The notes: generated from the sequence alone by a model not told the origin. Positions 19,285-30,904 are shown, counted from the stretch's first letter. The stretch is DNA of 64,000 nt from Mesostigma viride (GCA_009746045.1 RPFO01000891.1:383001-447000), one strand, 5' to 3'. Numbers and translations are program-made.

Positions 19285-21394
19285 TGGAGCCCCCAGGACT
19301 ACGTCCAGCGGTGGAGTTAACTGGTTTGCCTGCTGTGCATGTCCGTCCTGTGAACAACTTGTCTGCCTCTGATTCCACCACCCCATTGGGCCCTCCTATT
19401 CCCAGTCAACTCTTGAAGTTCCAGGCTAGGCTGTTGAACGTGCCAGTCCCTTTGGCTCAGCCTTTATGTCTCTTCATGATTGACTCAGGTGCAGGAAGTA
19501 ACTACATTTCCACTTCCTTGGTGCAGGAGCTGCATCTACCAGTGCTCTCCCACCCTGTGCCTGTTAAGGTCCAATATTCTGATGGTAGGCAGAGTAACTC
19601 ACCTGGCTACGTGCAATTGCTTTTTCAAGTGTGCTCACGTCAAACCTTGTCTGTCACAGCAGATGTCATTCCACTCACTGCTGCTGATGTGATTCTGGGG
19701 ATGCCATGGTTGGAGTCTGCTAATCCTGCCATCTTGTGGTCTGAGAAGGTGGTGCAGTTTCAGGATGGGTCAGTGTGGGACGCCACCACAGTGATTAAGG
19801 GGGGAGAAAGACCAGTCACAGAGTGCTGTTCTACTAATGAGGCTGTCAATGATGGGAGAGGGGTTGCAGGTGCCAAGGAGGACGTCACTGGAAGAGAAAC
19901 GTGCTGCACTACTTAAGCACGTATGGTCTGCCAATCACACCTTGTCTTACCTGGCTACTTACCCAGTGGAACACGTCTTTCTCTTACAGCTGGTTCCTAA
20001 CTCACCCTCTGATGAGACTCCTGGCCACACGGTGAATGCTGTGAACCCAGTACCAGCTGTCACAGAGGAGGAGCAGAAGCTGCATGATGCCCTTTTGGAC
20101 AGGTTTGCTGCCATCTTTGAGGACAAAATGCCACAGTACCCTCCTGAAGGGCCAATCACTCGATCATGTCATCAAGCTTGTGGATGGTGCCAGGCCTCCC
20201 TTTGTTCCCATGTACCGGATGGGGCCAGCTGAGATGGCAGAGCTGAAGGTGATCTTGACAGGCCTGTTGGAAGCTGGACTCATTCTTCCTGCCAATAGTC
20301 CTTTCAGCTCTGGGTGTTTGCTTGTCCCCAAGCATGATGGTGGATGGCGGTTGTGTATTGATCTGAGAGGCCTGAACAAGGTCACCGTGAAGTCCAAGTA
20401 TCCCTTGCCACGGATTGATGAGCTGCTAGAGAGGACAGCTGGATCATCTTACTTCACCAAGTTTGACCTTAGACACGCGTTCTGGCAGATCAGGATAGCT
20501 ACTGAGGACATTCCAAAAACTGCATTCTCCACACCCTAGGGTCAGTTCCAGTGGACTGTGATGCCCATGGGGGCCTCCAACAGCCCAGCTACTATGCAGA
20601 TGTTTGTGAATGCTATCTTTGGCCATCTGACAGGGAACTCTCTGCCTCAGATCTCCCCTGATCTCAGGAATCCCAGGTTCAAAGACATTGCCCACCTGTG
20701 TGACCCTGCAAGACCCGTGTTCAGGACCTGCGTGGTGGCCTACATGGACGACATCCTGGTGCACGCAAAGACGTTCAAGGAGCATCTGGAGAACGTGGAG
20801 GAGGTCCTGAAGGTCATCCAGCACTACCACTTGTCTGTCAAGAGGTCTAAGGTGGAGTGGGGGCATGAAGTGGGGTTCCTAGGGTACAAGTTGAGTTCCT
20901 TAGGTATGACACCTGACAATGCTAAGATTGCTGCCATCCTTGAGTGGCCTGTGTTGCAGTCTGCACATGAAGTCAAGTCCTTCCTGGGCATGGTGGGGTG
21001 GTACAGGCGTTTTATCCCTGACATGGCTGCCATCTCCACCCCCTTGCTTGAGTTGATCAAGAAGGATGTTCAGTTTGAGTGGACAGATAGGTGTCAGCAG
21101 GCCTTTGACCTGTTGAAGCAGAAGCTCACATCCACCCCTGTGCTCGTGGGTCCCAACCCAGATCTACCTTATCAGGTTAGGTCAGATGCCTCTCAAGGCG
21201 CCATAGGTGCTGTGCTGATGCAAGACCATGGCTATGGACCACAGCCAGTAGAGTACATGTCTAAAACCATGAGCTCAGCTGAACGTAACTACCCTGTACA
21301 TGAGCAGGAGTTGCTGGGTTTAGTGGTAGCATGTCACAAGTGGGAGCATCTGTTGAAGGGAGCTCAGTTTTCTGTGGCTAGCAGTGCTACAGAT
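19284..21394 (+). pseudogene. pol: Protease, RT and first half of RNase H, gypsy element 2 (broken)
   Basis: The protease frame (19284-19916) has the active-site block MIDSGAGSNYIS near 19480 and DVILGMPWL. Frame changes near 19900 and 20155 lead into RT, with YPLPRIDELLER, an in-frame TAG at 20537-20539 in the conserved TP-GQFQW block, and catalytic YMDD at 20740-20751. RNase H starts with RSDASQGAIG (near 21180) and is cut at 21394 by the half-LINE insertion, resuming at 26299. As in element 1, extra residues stand before the YxDD motif. Protein from this gene cannot be made as it stands. Confidence 0.88.
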
Positions 21395-21984
21395 TAATTA
21401 ATTAATAAGCACGTGACTGCGTCACGTGGGTGCCAATACAGAGTAAAGGAACCTTCAACCCTATATACACAGTGAGAAGGAGGGAGGGCGCCCTAGCTTC
21501 TCTCACTGCCGCAGGTGGGCAGGCCACAGAGCGCTCTCTCCACGGCATGGTGCCGGGGCGCAACACTGTGGGTGCAATACAACCAGTGCAATACCATAGG
21601 TAGGCTGACGCATAGCTTATGCTACAAATGTGAGGTGGGCTCAAGACGTCGGCTAATTAACCCCTCAACCGTCTTTGACTCGTGACTAAAATGAGTCACG
21701 AGTTGCACAGTATGCCACAGGTGCCCCCATTCAGCCTAATTATTTTTTCTAGACCATACTAGGAACCAAGCATAACCATATTAGGGCCCACCTGGGGGTA
21801 TAGTGGGTGGTCCCAGTGCTAGCCCCCCCTGCTCTATAAATAGCCCCCCCCTCAGGGGGGTACGGTGAGTGTGCGCGGTGACACCCTTATAATGGATGAT
21901 AGACCCCTTTCCTCAATGAGTTGACCCTGGGGTTGGTTTTGTAGATAGATTTTTTAGTTAGGATGGGATACAAACACTAAAAAT

Positions 21985-22530
21985 TGTAACTCCCCCAGGG
22001 ACCCATCAGCTGGTGCTAAAAATAACTGGTGACTATTTCGAGTCGCGAGTTTTTGGGGGGCTAAAATAGGCATCCTAGTGCAGTTTTGAACATGGAAACG
22101 ATATGCAAGCATGGAGTATGGGCAAACATGCATGCTAACACTTATTCCAACCTGTGTGCCACCAATACCTGCCATAACCACTACAGGTCCCTGCCGGATA
22201 TGATTGGAGACGACTACGCGCGGGCCGCGAGTACGGGGTTCACAACCTTATCATACATGATGGAGCACGTATACCTTGGATTTCACCCTAGTATTTCAGG
22301 GGGGACTGCAACTGTACCCAAGCACTACATCCAAACACTTACATGTCTTGTTTCACCCAGGGACCCACAAGATAATGCTAAAAATAGCTGGTGACTATTC
22401 TGAGTGACCAGTTTGGGGGGGGCTAGAATAAACATCCTAGTGCAGTTTTGAACATGGAAATGATAGGTAAGCATGAAACATGCATGATTATGTTTATTCC
22501 AGCTCCTATGTGGCACAAATATATGCCACA
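21985..22530. repeat. Two-copy direct repeat inside the piggyBac element
   Basis: Blocks such as agtgcagttttgaacatgg (near 22079 and 22440) and the preceding G-run region recur about 362-364 bases apart with moderate divergence. Confidence 0.7.
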
Positions 22531-22634
22531 ATAAGCGTAAATGCTTGCAGACCCGCTGATACTGTGGTACTTATTTTTACATGCATGATGGACCTTGCAC
22601 ACAAAGTCAAAACATCCCAGCACTCCTAGATAAA

Positions 22635-24209
22635 TTAGTGACCAAGGGACCATGCATGCAGTAACACTGAAAATTGCCAACTAGAAATAGGTGGCACTGT
22701 GACCATCACGGAGCAGATTTTCAAACTGCACAAGTTATGCATAAACATGAAAGCTAATAAGACATGACCATGAAACAATAACCCATGCAGGCTAACAACA
22801 TGAAACCAAATAACACATGCACAGGTGGGTCCATGAAACAATAACACACACTTCAAACCATGCCGGCCCATGGTGATACACGGCGCGCATGAGCGCGGGC
22901 AGGAAAGGCCAAACGCCATGCCACGTAGGCAACAAATGCTAGCATTCTTAGTCAGCCTCCGTAGGACTATATCCCAGGCGGACATGCTCCGCCCTGAGAT
23001 GGCGGCGCCGCGCCACCCCCTTGAGCTTCCGGGTGGTGGCTGCTGACCCCTCGTGGTAGTGGCGCCCTTGAAATTCTTGGCGCATTCGCCACGCTGGGAG
23101 AGGCGCTGCCATACCCGCTGCTTCGTCACGTTGAAGTCCAGCCCCTCCACCTGCCCGGAGTGGAAGAGGCCGAAGCAGTTCCGCTCGCTGTTGCTGCAGA
23201 ACGCCATGTCACAGTGCTCGCACATGACCGAGGTCTTGTGCTTCCTGCCTTGCGCGCAGCACAGTTGGCACAGCACCTGCTCCACCCAGAAATTTGCCCA
23301 TCTCATGCATTGTTAAGGGGTGCCACTCACGCTCACCTGGCTTGCCCGCCCCCTTGAGCTCAGCATAGTCGTTGGTCTCCTTGACAATCTTGGCCACGAC
23401 ATCACGTTGGGACCAGAAAAGGGAGAACAGCCCGAGGGGCCCAAACTCGAGCTGGGCAGGGGAAAGGTTTTGATAGCAGGCGGTACCCGTCATCGGCGAC
23501 AGCACCGGAGTATCGGGAAAAGGAAACACACCTGGCTTGCCGAAACCAGATTTCCAGACAGTCTCGGCTGGCTCCTCAGTGGCAGGAGTGTCGTTAGGAA
23601 AAACGAATCATCGAGCTCAGCCTCACCGCTCGGCACCGGACCCTCCGCACCCTTCTGGTAAACAAAGTCGTCATCGGAAGCGTCCGAGACAACGCTCTCG
23701 CTGGCCGCCGCCTTGGTCTGACGGCGCCTTTTCGGGGCGTGGCTGATGGCTGGGTTCTTCTTCGGGTTGCCGACAGCGCGCTTCCCCGGCTCGCGTCGCT
23801 TGACCGGTGTGGGCAGCTCGATATCCTCGGATTTGTCGTCGTCGTCCTCGCCGGCGTCAGAATCGCTATCCTGGCCCTGCTCGCTATCATCGTCACTGCT
23901 ACCTGCCGTTGGGACCTTCCTGGCGGCGCATTCTTTCACTAGAGCTTCGTACTCATCTGAGCTGCACGAATATATGAAAATCTGCTCACGGGTGAATGGG
24001 TACGTGAGCTTGTCGTCCGGGAAATAGCACCGTGCACCATCTCCGGACCTGTTCACTGTCACTACCTTGCCCGGCAAACGTACCTCGCTTTGTTTTTCCC
24101 CATACTGCTCTATCGCCCAGTCTCGTCCGAATTTTTCCACAGGCACTGCCATGAAAATGCCCTTCTTTACCTTGAAAGTCCGTATATCTGCCTGCATTTC
24201 GTCCGCCAT
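22635..24209 (-). pseudogene. piggyBac transposase, N-terminus joined to C-terminal zinc domain
   Basis: Reading from 24209 down: an N-terminal part with an acidic tract (DSEQGQDSDSDAGEDDDD) and a basic nuclear-localisation-like KRRR. After a frameshift near 23600 comes the start of the DDE domain as in the piggyBac family (LFSLFWS, VKETNDYAEL, WHPLTMHEMGKFLG, about 23430-23290). The sequence then jumps to the C-terminal cysteine-rich domain (CQLCCAQGRKHKTSVMCEHC, then CFGLFHS, about 23270-23150). The several hundred residues that carry the three catalytic Asp are missing. The remaining frame to 22635 is probably not protein. Dead as a transposase. Confidence 0.85.
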
Positions 24210-24662
24210 GTCTACGTCCGCGCTCCCCCCTTTTTTCGCATCCTTCGTTTTCGTACGTTTTTGTCAATTTTTTTTACCGCCCAAACCTGCATGCACCAGG
24301 GTACCCTGTTGACTTTGACCAGGGTTTCCACCCTGATACGGTGGTCAAATACGGTCAGACAAGTGTCCTACGGATAGAGTGAATCTAGATCTTTTCGGTG
24401 GTCTAGTTGGTTCCCGCCAAAACCCTCCCGCCAAATCCCTACAGGGCGCACAAACTCATGCCGAATGTGAGGCATGAGAAAAACTCGCAGTCGAAAATCG
24501 GCACGAGGACGGTTTAGGGGTTAAGGCGCAAGCTGATGGCCACAAGGTGCCAGAGCTAATTGAAGGTACTATAACGCTGTGCGCTAATATCGTTTCAAGT
24601 GCTGTAATGCCTAAGCTATCCCATCATCGATTGCCCCCATCTAGACAACTAGCTGGAGTGCT

Positions 24663-26122
24663 CTATCCCGGGGAAGCCCGGGGGGGCTTCCACAGTTTCT
24701 TGTTGACGTAGAGGTCCCCGCCCCGCCAGTACACTTGGGGCTTCTCGGGGTTGGTCTTGTGGCGGATGTAGTCGGGCCACTGATCGCGGCGTTGCTGCTG
24801 CTGGGCTGGCGTCAGGTCGTCGTCAAGCGACCAGGAGGTGTCCACCAGCTTCTTGCGGCGAGAGAGGAACCGAACTCGGGCTGTGATGTCGCTGAAGGTG
24901 AGGACCACTGGAGGGGGCCCAGCCTTGGCCCGTGGATGGGGCAGGCGGTAGGCGCCCTGCAGTATCGCACCTGGCAGCTGCATGCGCGCCAAGAGCTGTT
25001 TCTTCAGCTCGTCGAGAAGAGAGTCTGGGGTCTCCTCCGGCAGCATGTCGAAGCGCCTGAGGATGACCCGGCAGCGGCGACGGTCGCGGTCAGCGGCCTC
25101 GCGGCGCGTGTCTTCCAGCTCCTGGAGCTTGGTGGTGATGGCGGTCGTGGTAGAGGATGCCTGGCTCTTGAGCAGGTCCCGGCCGCCCAGGAGGCGCGAG
25201 TCGAGGGGTCATCACTAGCCCTACCAGCAGGTTGGGCGGCGATGGTGGCCGTTCGCTCGGCGATCTCGGGGACCTGCGTGGCCAGGGCGTCTACCTTGGC
25301 GGCAACTGCCTCAAGTTTCACGGTGCCTTGGCCGACTCGGCCTTCCACCTGGTTAAGGCGGGTGGTCACAGTGGCTGTGGCCTCGGAAACTTTGGTGGCA
25401 ATGTGCTCTTGCGTAGCAGTAAACTGAGGCTCGAGCTTAAGGGCGACTCTGGCTTCAATGTTGTTGACCTTGGCCGAGAGAGTGTTGAGTGGGCCGTCAG
25501 GCGCGTTCAGGGCGGCGAGCTGCTCAGCCATCGGCGCCAGCTGCTCCGCCACTGCAGCTCGGATGGAGTCCGTGCTGGGGGAGGTGCTGCTCTGCGGGGA
25601 TGCTGCAGCTGCTGTGGCTGCCCGTCTGCGCTCATGCAGGAGGCTCCTGAGGCCAGCGTAGCCAATCTGGGTGATGTCGTGGGCGTCGCAGCGCAGGTAG
25701 CTGCACATGATGACTGCCTTCAAGTACGCCTCCGGTTCTTGAAGCAGCCATTCCCAGGCGGGCTTGGTGACCTTGTCGCCAGGGGTAGGCAGGAAAAGTT
25801 CGTCATGGCGGGCCAGGAACTTGATAACATCGTCACATTGTTCCTTCGTGAGCGTAAAGATTTCCAAGATGCAAAAATCCCGCTGGCCGGCGCCGAAGCG
25901 GCGGACGTCCCATTTGGTATGGGAAGTTCGGGTTTTCTTGGGAATGGGCGACGAATTTGGCGTAGAGCACTGCGTCGAGGGAGGCAGACCGGGGGGGAGA
26001 GCTTCGATCAGCGCAAAAAGGTTGGCGTCCGCAGGAGTTGATGTCGCACGTGCTGCTGTCGACGGGAATGCCGACGACAGCTCAAAATGTTTGTCAAGGC
26101 TGCGTTTTGGTGGCATTTGCAA
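24663..26122 (-). pseudogene. LINE ORF1-type RNA-binding protein of the half-LINE, one frameshift
   Basis: Starts at 26122 (MPPKRSLDKHF follows two codons later). The N-terminal half has a conserved globular part (around FCILEIFTLTKEQCDDVI) and a long helical region suited to a coiled coil (residues about 170-290). A frameshift near 25190 moves into the frame ending at 24663, which holds an L1 ORF1-like RNA-binding half: ILRRFDMLPEE, RLPHPRAKAGPPPVVLTF, FLSRRKKL, SLDDDLTPAQQQQR and VYWRGGDLYVN. Fragments of the same C-terminal half recur at 37290-37620, 38216-38575 and 39365-39451. Confidence 0.75.
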
Positions 26123-26298
26123 AATACTGCGTTACAGCCGTAACCGATTATACTAGCAGATGCGTCTTGAAAAGACGCATCTGATGCAAGTAGCCTGACT
26201 GAATTTGGGGCTCAGACGCAAAAGTTCTGAGCTCCGCCGTCAGCCATGTCCGCTCGTGGCTCGTGGCTCGTGCCAGACCAAGGGTGAGTGCTACAGAT

Positions 26299-28552
26299 GG
26301 GCTAGGGCAAGAGTCTATCACCCTGATGACTGACCACAGGCCCTTGGTGCACGTGCTAGAACAGAGTAGGATGAGTAAGAGGATGGCTGGGTGGATGGAG
26401 TACCTAGGGGGATTCTATCCTTTCTCTGTGCAGTATGTCCCAGGGTCACAGAATGTGGTGCCAGACGCCCTCTCTAGAAGAAGGGATCTGATGGGATCAT
26501 TTCACGAGGATCTGGATATTTGTGCTGCCATGGTTTCTGTAGTAGAGTGTGGTGCTGTCACCAGGGCACAGGCAGCTAACCAGCAAACCTCCCAGCTGAG
26601 CCAACCCCCTGTAGAGGCTAGCTTTAGTCACGAGATGCTCATTGACCAGGGCTCTGTCCCAGGGTCGACAGGCGTCCAGGGTGGGGGTCAGTCACTGCAG
26701 AGCAGTCTTGGGAGGGTTCTGTTGGTAGCCAGCCCACTCTCACAACACAACCAAGCACAGAGAATCCTAGGAGGGGAAAGGGACGGCCCAGGAAGTGGAT
26801 ACTGGAGCCAGGGATGCTGACCAAGTCTAGAGGATTGGCAGCTGAGATCAAGGGGAAGTCACGTACACCTGTGGCTGATGTTCTGTCATCCAAGCATCTA
26901 GTCACTAGTCACCTGCAGGAGGGTGAGGTGCTGCAGCTGCAGCCTTTAGGACCTGGCAAACAGCTAGTCCTGCCTAACCCTATGAGTATAGCCCTGCTGG
27001 ACGTGATTAAGGCCTTCACTAAAACTGAGGACCTGGCCACTAAGGCCATTCAGGAAGGAAGCTTTGGTAACAGGCCTGTGGAGTACTGGGAGGGAGTCCT
27101 GTATGTCCACACCCAGGATGCAGATCATGTAGTGACCAGGAAGGTCTATGTGCCAGAAATGGCCATTCCCACTGTGTTGCATTGCTTCCATGACGACGTG
27201 ACTGCGTGTCATCCTGGGTATGCTAAGCTTCTCCATGAAGTACAAGAGAGGTTTTGGTGGCCTGGCATGTTTCGTGATATCAAAGCCTATGTGGCTTCCT
27301 GTGACTCATGCCAAAGGAATAAGGTTAGGACTCAGGCAGTGCCTATCTTTCCTATGGCCATGCCTATTCCCCTTCGACCCTGGATCAGTGTGACCATGGA
27401 CTTCATTTGTGGCTTGCCTGTTTCTGATGCTGGCAATGACAGGATACTGTGGTGATGGACAGGCTGTCTAGAATGTGCCACCTCATCCCCTGCAATGCCC
27501 ATCTCACAGCTGCCCAGTGTGTAGAGTTGTTCATGAAGGAGGTGTACAGATTGCATGGCATGCCACGTGTAATCATCACTGACCAGGATCCCTTGTGGAT
27601 GTCTGGGTTTTGGAAGTCCTTCTTTGACATCCTAGACACTAAGTTGGCCTTTGGAGTAGCATACAGGTGTGCCAGCACGGGGGCTGTGGAGAGGCTGAAC
27701 CGTATTGTACGGGAATGCCAGAAGCACTATTGTACCCATGATAACAAGGAATGGGACAAGAAACTTCCCTTCATAGAGTTTGCCATCAACAACTCACCCC
27801 TGGCTCCTCACCAAATGTCTCCATTTGTCATTTGCCATGGCCAGTGCCCCTTGACTCCATTTGACCTGGAGTTACCTGATAGGGATGCTGAAGGCCCCTT
27901 CAGAAGACGCCTAACCTCTGTCCACCAGTTGATTGCATCCTTCCAGGAAGCTCACAGTATGGTGGCTGCTCAGATGTTGCATGCACAGGACAAGTATTTA
28001 AACAATGCTTGGCAACAGATGTTGGCTACACACACCTTTGTGGCTCCTGGTGACCTGGTGCTCTTGGAGGCTAATCGTGTGCTACCTGAAAAGGAGCAAT
28101 GCAGGAAACTGCAACCCTTGTGGTTGGGACCTTACCCTGTCCTGAATACCTTCCACTATGGGACTGTAGTTCAAGTCCAGGTGCCTTCCCACTGGAGGCT
28201 TAAGACTAACGTGTTTCACCTGGCCCAGCTCAAACTGTATAAACGCAATACCTTGCAGGGACGCCTTTCTGCTCCATTACCATTTGAGCTGGATACTGAG
28301 GGGGAGAGGATATATGAAGTGGAGCAGCTGGTGGCTCACAGAGTCAAAGGAAAGGGTAGGACCAAGCAGCTGCAGTTTAAGGTGCACTGGAAAGGAGAGT
28401 TAGAGTCTACTGCCACATGGCTGTGGTTGTCTGACTTGACTCACTGCCATGAAGTGGTCCAGGAGTATTGCCAAAAGAAGGGGCTCACTCTTCCTTCTTG
28501 GTATACTGAGTTGGTGCAAACCACTGCTCCCCTTCCTATATCTCAGGACTAA
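26299..28552 (+). pseudogene. pol: Second half of RNase H, integrase and chromodomain, gypsy element 2 (frameshifted)
   Basis: Resumes directly after the half-LINE with the RNase H block TDHRPLVHVLEQ and DALSRR. A frame change near 26815 leads to the integrase zinc region (CFHDDVTACHPG ... CDSCQRN, about 27184-27320) and the first catalytic Asp (TMDFICGLP). A further change near 27450 leads to the rest of the core (IITDQDPLW; GAVERLNR) and a C-terminal chromodomain (YEVEQLVAHRV ... FKVHWKG, about 28310-28400), ending at 28552. The split RNase H joins in frame if the insertion and one 12-bp duplicate are ignored, confirming the insertion point. Confidence 0.88.
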
Positions 28553-28676
28553 CGAATGGTTTCTTCGTGCATGCTGTGTGGTCCCAGATGGAGGAGGAGT
28601 TCACGTACCCCAACTTGGGCCTGGGCGCCACCACGGAGGAAGGGGTCACGGGTATGCATCCAGAAACCCCAACCCC

Positions 28677-29708
28677 ATGAGTTATGTGGAATCCCTGTTT
28701 GACAGTATTGTCAGGCGTGACCTTAGGAGGGGTCAGCAGATGGATACCATTAACAAGCTCTTGCATTCAGTGATCTCCAAGCAGGATAAGCTACAGGAGC
28801 TTCTTCAGGGGTTGTCCTTGTCCCAGCCCCAGATGGGGAGTGGTGTTAACATAGCTCTCAGCTCCAGCAGCACTCCCATCATTCAGATTCCTCGTCATGT
28901 GGTACCTGTCAAGAATGTGGTGGCCTATGTGGATCACAGGAAGTGCATGGGACCTTGTGAGCATTGTGAGACGCTGGCCAAGGCAGTGGCTGCCCTTAAC
29001 AGGGAGGAGGGGGAAGTGAGCCCTGAGGGTTATGTGGAGGAGGTCTTGTCTCAGTTGCACACCAGCCTGTATGAGATTGGCTCTCCTTTTGTGGGCCACC
29101 TGTTGCACAGGATGTTTGCCTTGACTCCAGGACCTGAGATTGACATGAGACCTGCAGAGGGGCAGGATATGTTGACCACCTTGCCTGAGGCTTTGAAAGG
29201 AGCCTTCATGCAGTTCCAGCCAGTGAGCATGGGTGAGGCCTCCTACATGGAGTTGTTGGAGTTTTCAGTGCAGCAGGGAGATTTTGACTTGGCTCCTTCT
29301 TCTTCCAGCTCGGTCAATGGGTGCTTCCCTTTGGAGACATCCAACCTTTTCTGCAGCCCAGGGTTGCCTAAGTTCACCATGGAGCTCAAGGTTCGTCTGA
29401 CCCCATTGAGGGTGTTGGTGCCTTTGACAGGTGCTAAGTGGTCAGTGGTCAAGACCTTTCTCCAGTTCTGGTGGGCGTACAGGTCATGGGTGAGCAGGCA
29501 CAAGACGTCTTCTACTTGGGTGATGGATCCTGAGAGCCAGTCTGTGGTGCTTCTCTCCTACCCAGGGACATGCCTGCGTTATGTTGCCCAGATGGCAGCA
29601 GGGGCTGCAGAGACGTGCATGGTGCTGCAGGTCAGCAGGAACTGGCCAGACTTGGTTCACATGGTGGAGCAGTTTCCCTTGTTTGGGACCAGGGGCAAGG
29701 ATGGGTGA
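28677..29708 (+). CDS. Additional ORF downstream of pol in gypsy element 2 (ORF3), unknown function
   Basis: 343 residues from the ATG at 28677 (the frame is open from 28449 but overlaps pol there). An N-terminal coiled-coil-like stretch (RRDLRRGQQMDTINKLLHSV) is followed by a Cys cluster KCMGPCEHC near residue 86, helical middle, and a C-terminal part with WWAYRSWV and a PGTCLRYV block. It occupies the same place as ORF3 of element 1 and has a similar plan (coil, Cys motif, Trp/Arg-rich C-terminus). A faint alignment of the C-terminal halves is possible by eye; homology is unproven. It is intact although gag and pol are broken. Confidence 0.6.
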   Translation: MSYVESLFDSIVRRDLRRGQQMDTINKLLHSVISKQDKLQELLQGLSLSQPQMGSGVNIALSSSSTPIIQIPRHVVPVKNVVAYVDHRKCMGPCEHCETLAKAVAALNREEGEVSPEGYVEEVLSQLHTSLYEIGSPFVGHLLHRMFALTPGPEIDMRPAEGQDMLTTLPEALKGAFMQFQPVSMGEASYMELLEFSVQQGDFDLAPSSSSSVNGCFPLETSNLFCSPGLPKFTMELKVRLTPLRVLVPLTGAKWSVVKTFLQFWWAYRSWVSRHKTSSTWVMDPESQSVVLLSYPGTCLRYVAQMAAGAAETCMVLQVSRNWPDLVHMVEQFPLFGTRGKDG

Positions 29709-30121
29709 ATGGGGATTGGTATAGCCTGTGAAGAACAGAGCTGTGCAGGAAGAGGATGGGGAAGGATGGGGGAAGAGTATGGAAGGTGCTTTGGATTGTG
29801 GTGTGAGGGGGGGATTCCAGGATGGATGATGGGGGGGGGCTCCAGTCCAGTTCTGATGTTCCAGTCCAGAGTTCCAGGTTCCAGGATGCTGAATGGAAGA
29901 CCTTGTATTATGAGAATGTTTATCTGGCTTTATAGTAGATAAGGTAGTGACTTGTTTGCTGTAGAGACCTGTGACTAGATGTTATGAGATAGGAGGCCCT
30001 GTTTTCAGGGATGTAAAAACCCATCTGCTTTTCCCAAGAGATGGTGGATTTCTGTTCAATGTTCCTCTGCCTTCAAGAGTTGGCTATTGGACCTGGGAGG
30101 TCCAGTTTTGAGGGGGAGATA
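29709..30121 (+). other. Non-coding 3' region and polypurine tract, gypsy element 2
   Basis: No supported frame. ttgagggggagat at 30107-30119 immediately precedes the 3' LTR and serves as purine tract. Confidence 0.7.
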
Positions 30122-30899
30122 TGTAACAAGCAAAAATGACTTTGTTGTTACATCCTTTGTTTTGTGAATGTTTGGCTTTTATTCGAGGACTTTTGGATCA
30201 GTATTGAGAAAGTTATGAGGTTTCTAAGACGACGGTACTTGGAGCTGATACTTTGTCAGCCAACTGATAGGAACCCTCATTGGTCGTGGCCTGATCCACG
30301 TAGGGTTGTAGTTTGTTGGCTGATACTACTGATAGGAGCCCTCATTGGTCGTGGCCTGATCCACGTGGGGTTGTAGTTTGTTAGTTGGTACTATTGAGTC
30401 TTAAATGCTCCTTTGGGACTTCAGTGCTCACGACAGATTAGGATCTCATGGAAAGATTCTGCCAGGCTGTGTGTGGTGTTGTTCTGTTTTGTGTGACTAG
30501 GATGGATACGAAGATCTTGTATAGGATTCCATGGTTCTGATTGGTTCTCTTCAGGCTAAGGTTGGAGCAAGCTCGACAAGCACGTCGATATCAAGGACGT
30601 GGGGTCGCCATTGTTGCTACGTTGGTTTTGATTCACCATGGTATAATAAAGCTTGTCTTTGTTGTCCATCCATAAGAGCCCCTTGGCTATAGACGTCCTT
30701 CAGTTCCACAGAGGTCGTCTATACACGAGCTTGTCTTTGTGTCTACAAGGGGTTGTGATTCCCTAAATCACGTGCTGTGGAATCTCCATCTCAACGTTGC
30801 TCGGATACTTGAAGTTCTGCGACTCAGGAAAGCAACCCAGGTAAAAGATCTTTCATATTGGACTATGGATGATGTTGATGATCATTTTTAGTCGTTACA
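30122..30899 (+). repeat. 3' LTR of gypsy element 2
   Basis: 778 bp; differs from the 5' LTR at about three places (a G/A near 30212, a one-base length difference near 30437, an A/C near 30592). Confidence 0.95.
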
Positions 30900-30904
30900 C
30901 GACT

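Larger units (their letters stand above)
21661..24520 (-). mobile_element. piggyBac-type DNA transposon, internally deleted
   Basis: Ends CCCCTCAACCGTC (21661-21673) and GACGGTTTAGGGG (24508-24520) are inverted repeats with one mismatch, flanked on both sides by TTAA (21657-21660 and 24521-24524). TTAA duplication and CCC/GGG ends are diagnostic of piggyBac. A perfect subterminal inverted repeat ACTCGTGACT/AGTCACGAGT lies at 21678-21703. The transposase gene inside (minus strand) has lost its catalytic middle. It is nested in the half-LINE, itself nested in gypsy element 2. Confidence 0.92.
21395..26286 (-). mobile_element. Half-LINE (ORF1-only retroposon) inserted in gypsy element 2
   Basis: A minus-strand insertion bounded by the 12-bp direct duplication agtgctacagat (21383-21394 and 26287-26298). 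Its 3' end, at the left, is a TTAATTAA tail (21395-21410). Its 5' end, at the right, shares the block ATGGCTGACGGCGGAGCTCA with the copy starting near 35850. It encodes a LINE ORF1-type protein (24663-26122) and then goes straight into a 3' UTR with TATTGCACCCACAG; there is no endonuclease or RT. Without the piggyBac element inside it (21661-24520 plus a TTAA) it is about 2.0 kb. Comparable to mammalian HAL1 half-L1 elements, which must be mobilised by a full LINE; that comparison is inference. Confidence 0.85.
16531..30899 (+). mobile_element. Ty3/gypsy chromovirus-type LTR retrotransposon, element 2 (decayed, with nested insertions)
   Basis: LTRs at 16531-17309 and 30122-30899 (TGTAACAAG ... 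CGTTACA), target duplication cgact at 16526-16530 and 30900-30904. Order: PBS, gag, protease, RT, RNase H, integrase, chromodomain, extra ORF, purine tract. Gag and pol carry a nonsense codon each and several frameshifts, and a half-LINE splits the RNase H region (21395-26286). The LTRs show only about three differences over 779 bp, so the insertion is recent even though the genes are broken. Element 2 is related to element 1 in layout but clearly a different family. Confidence 0.95.
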
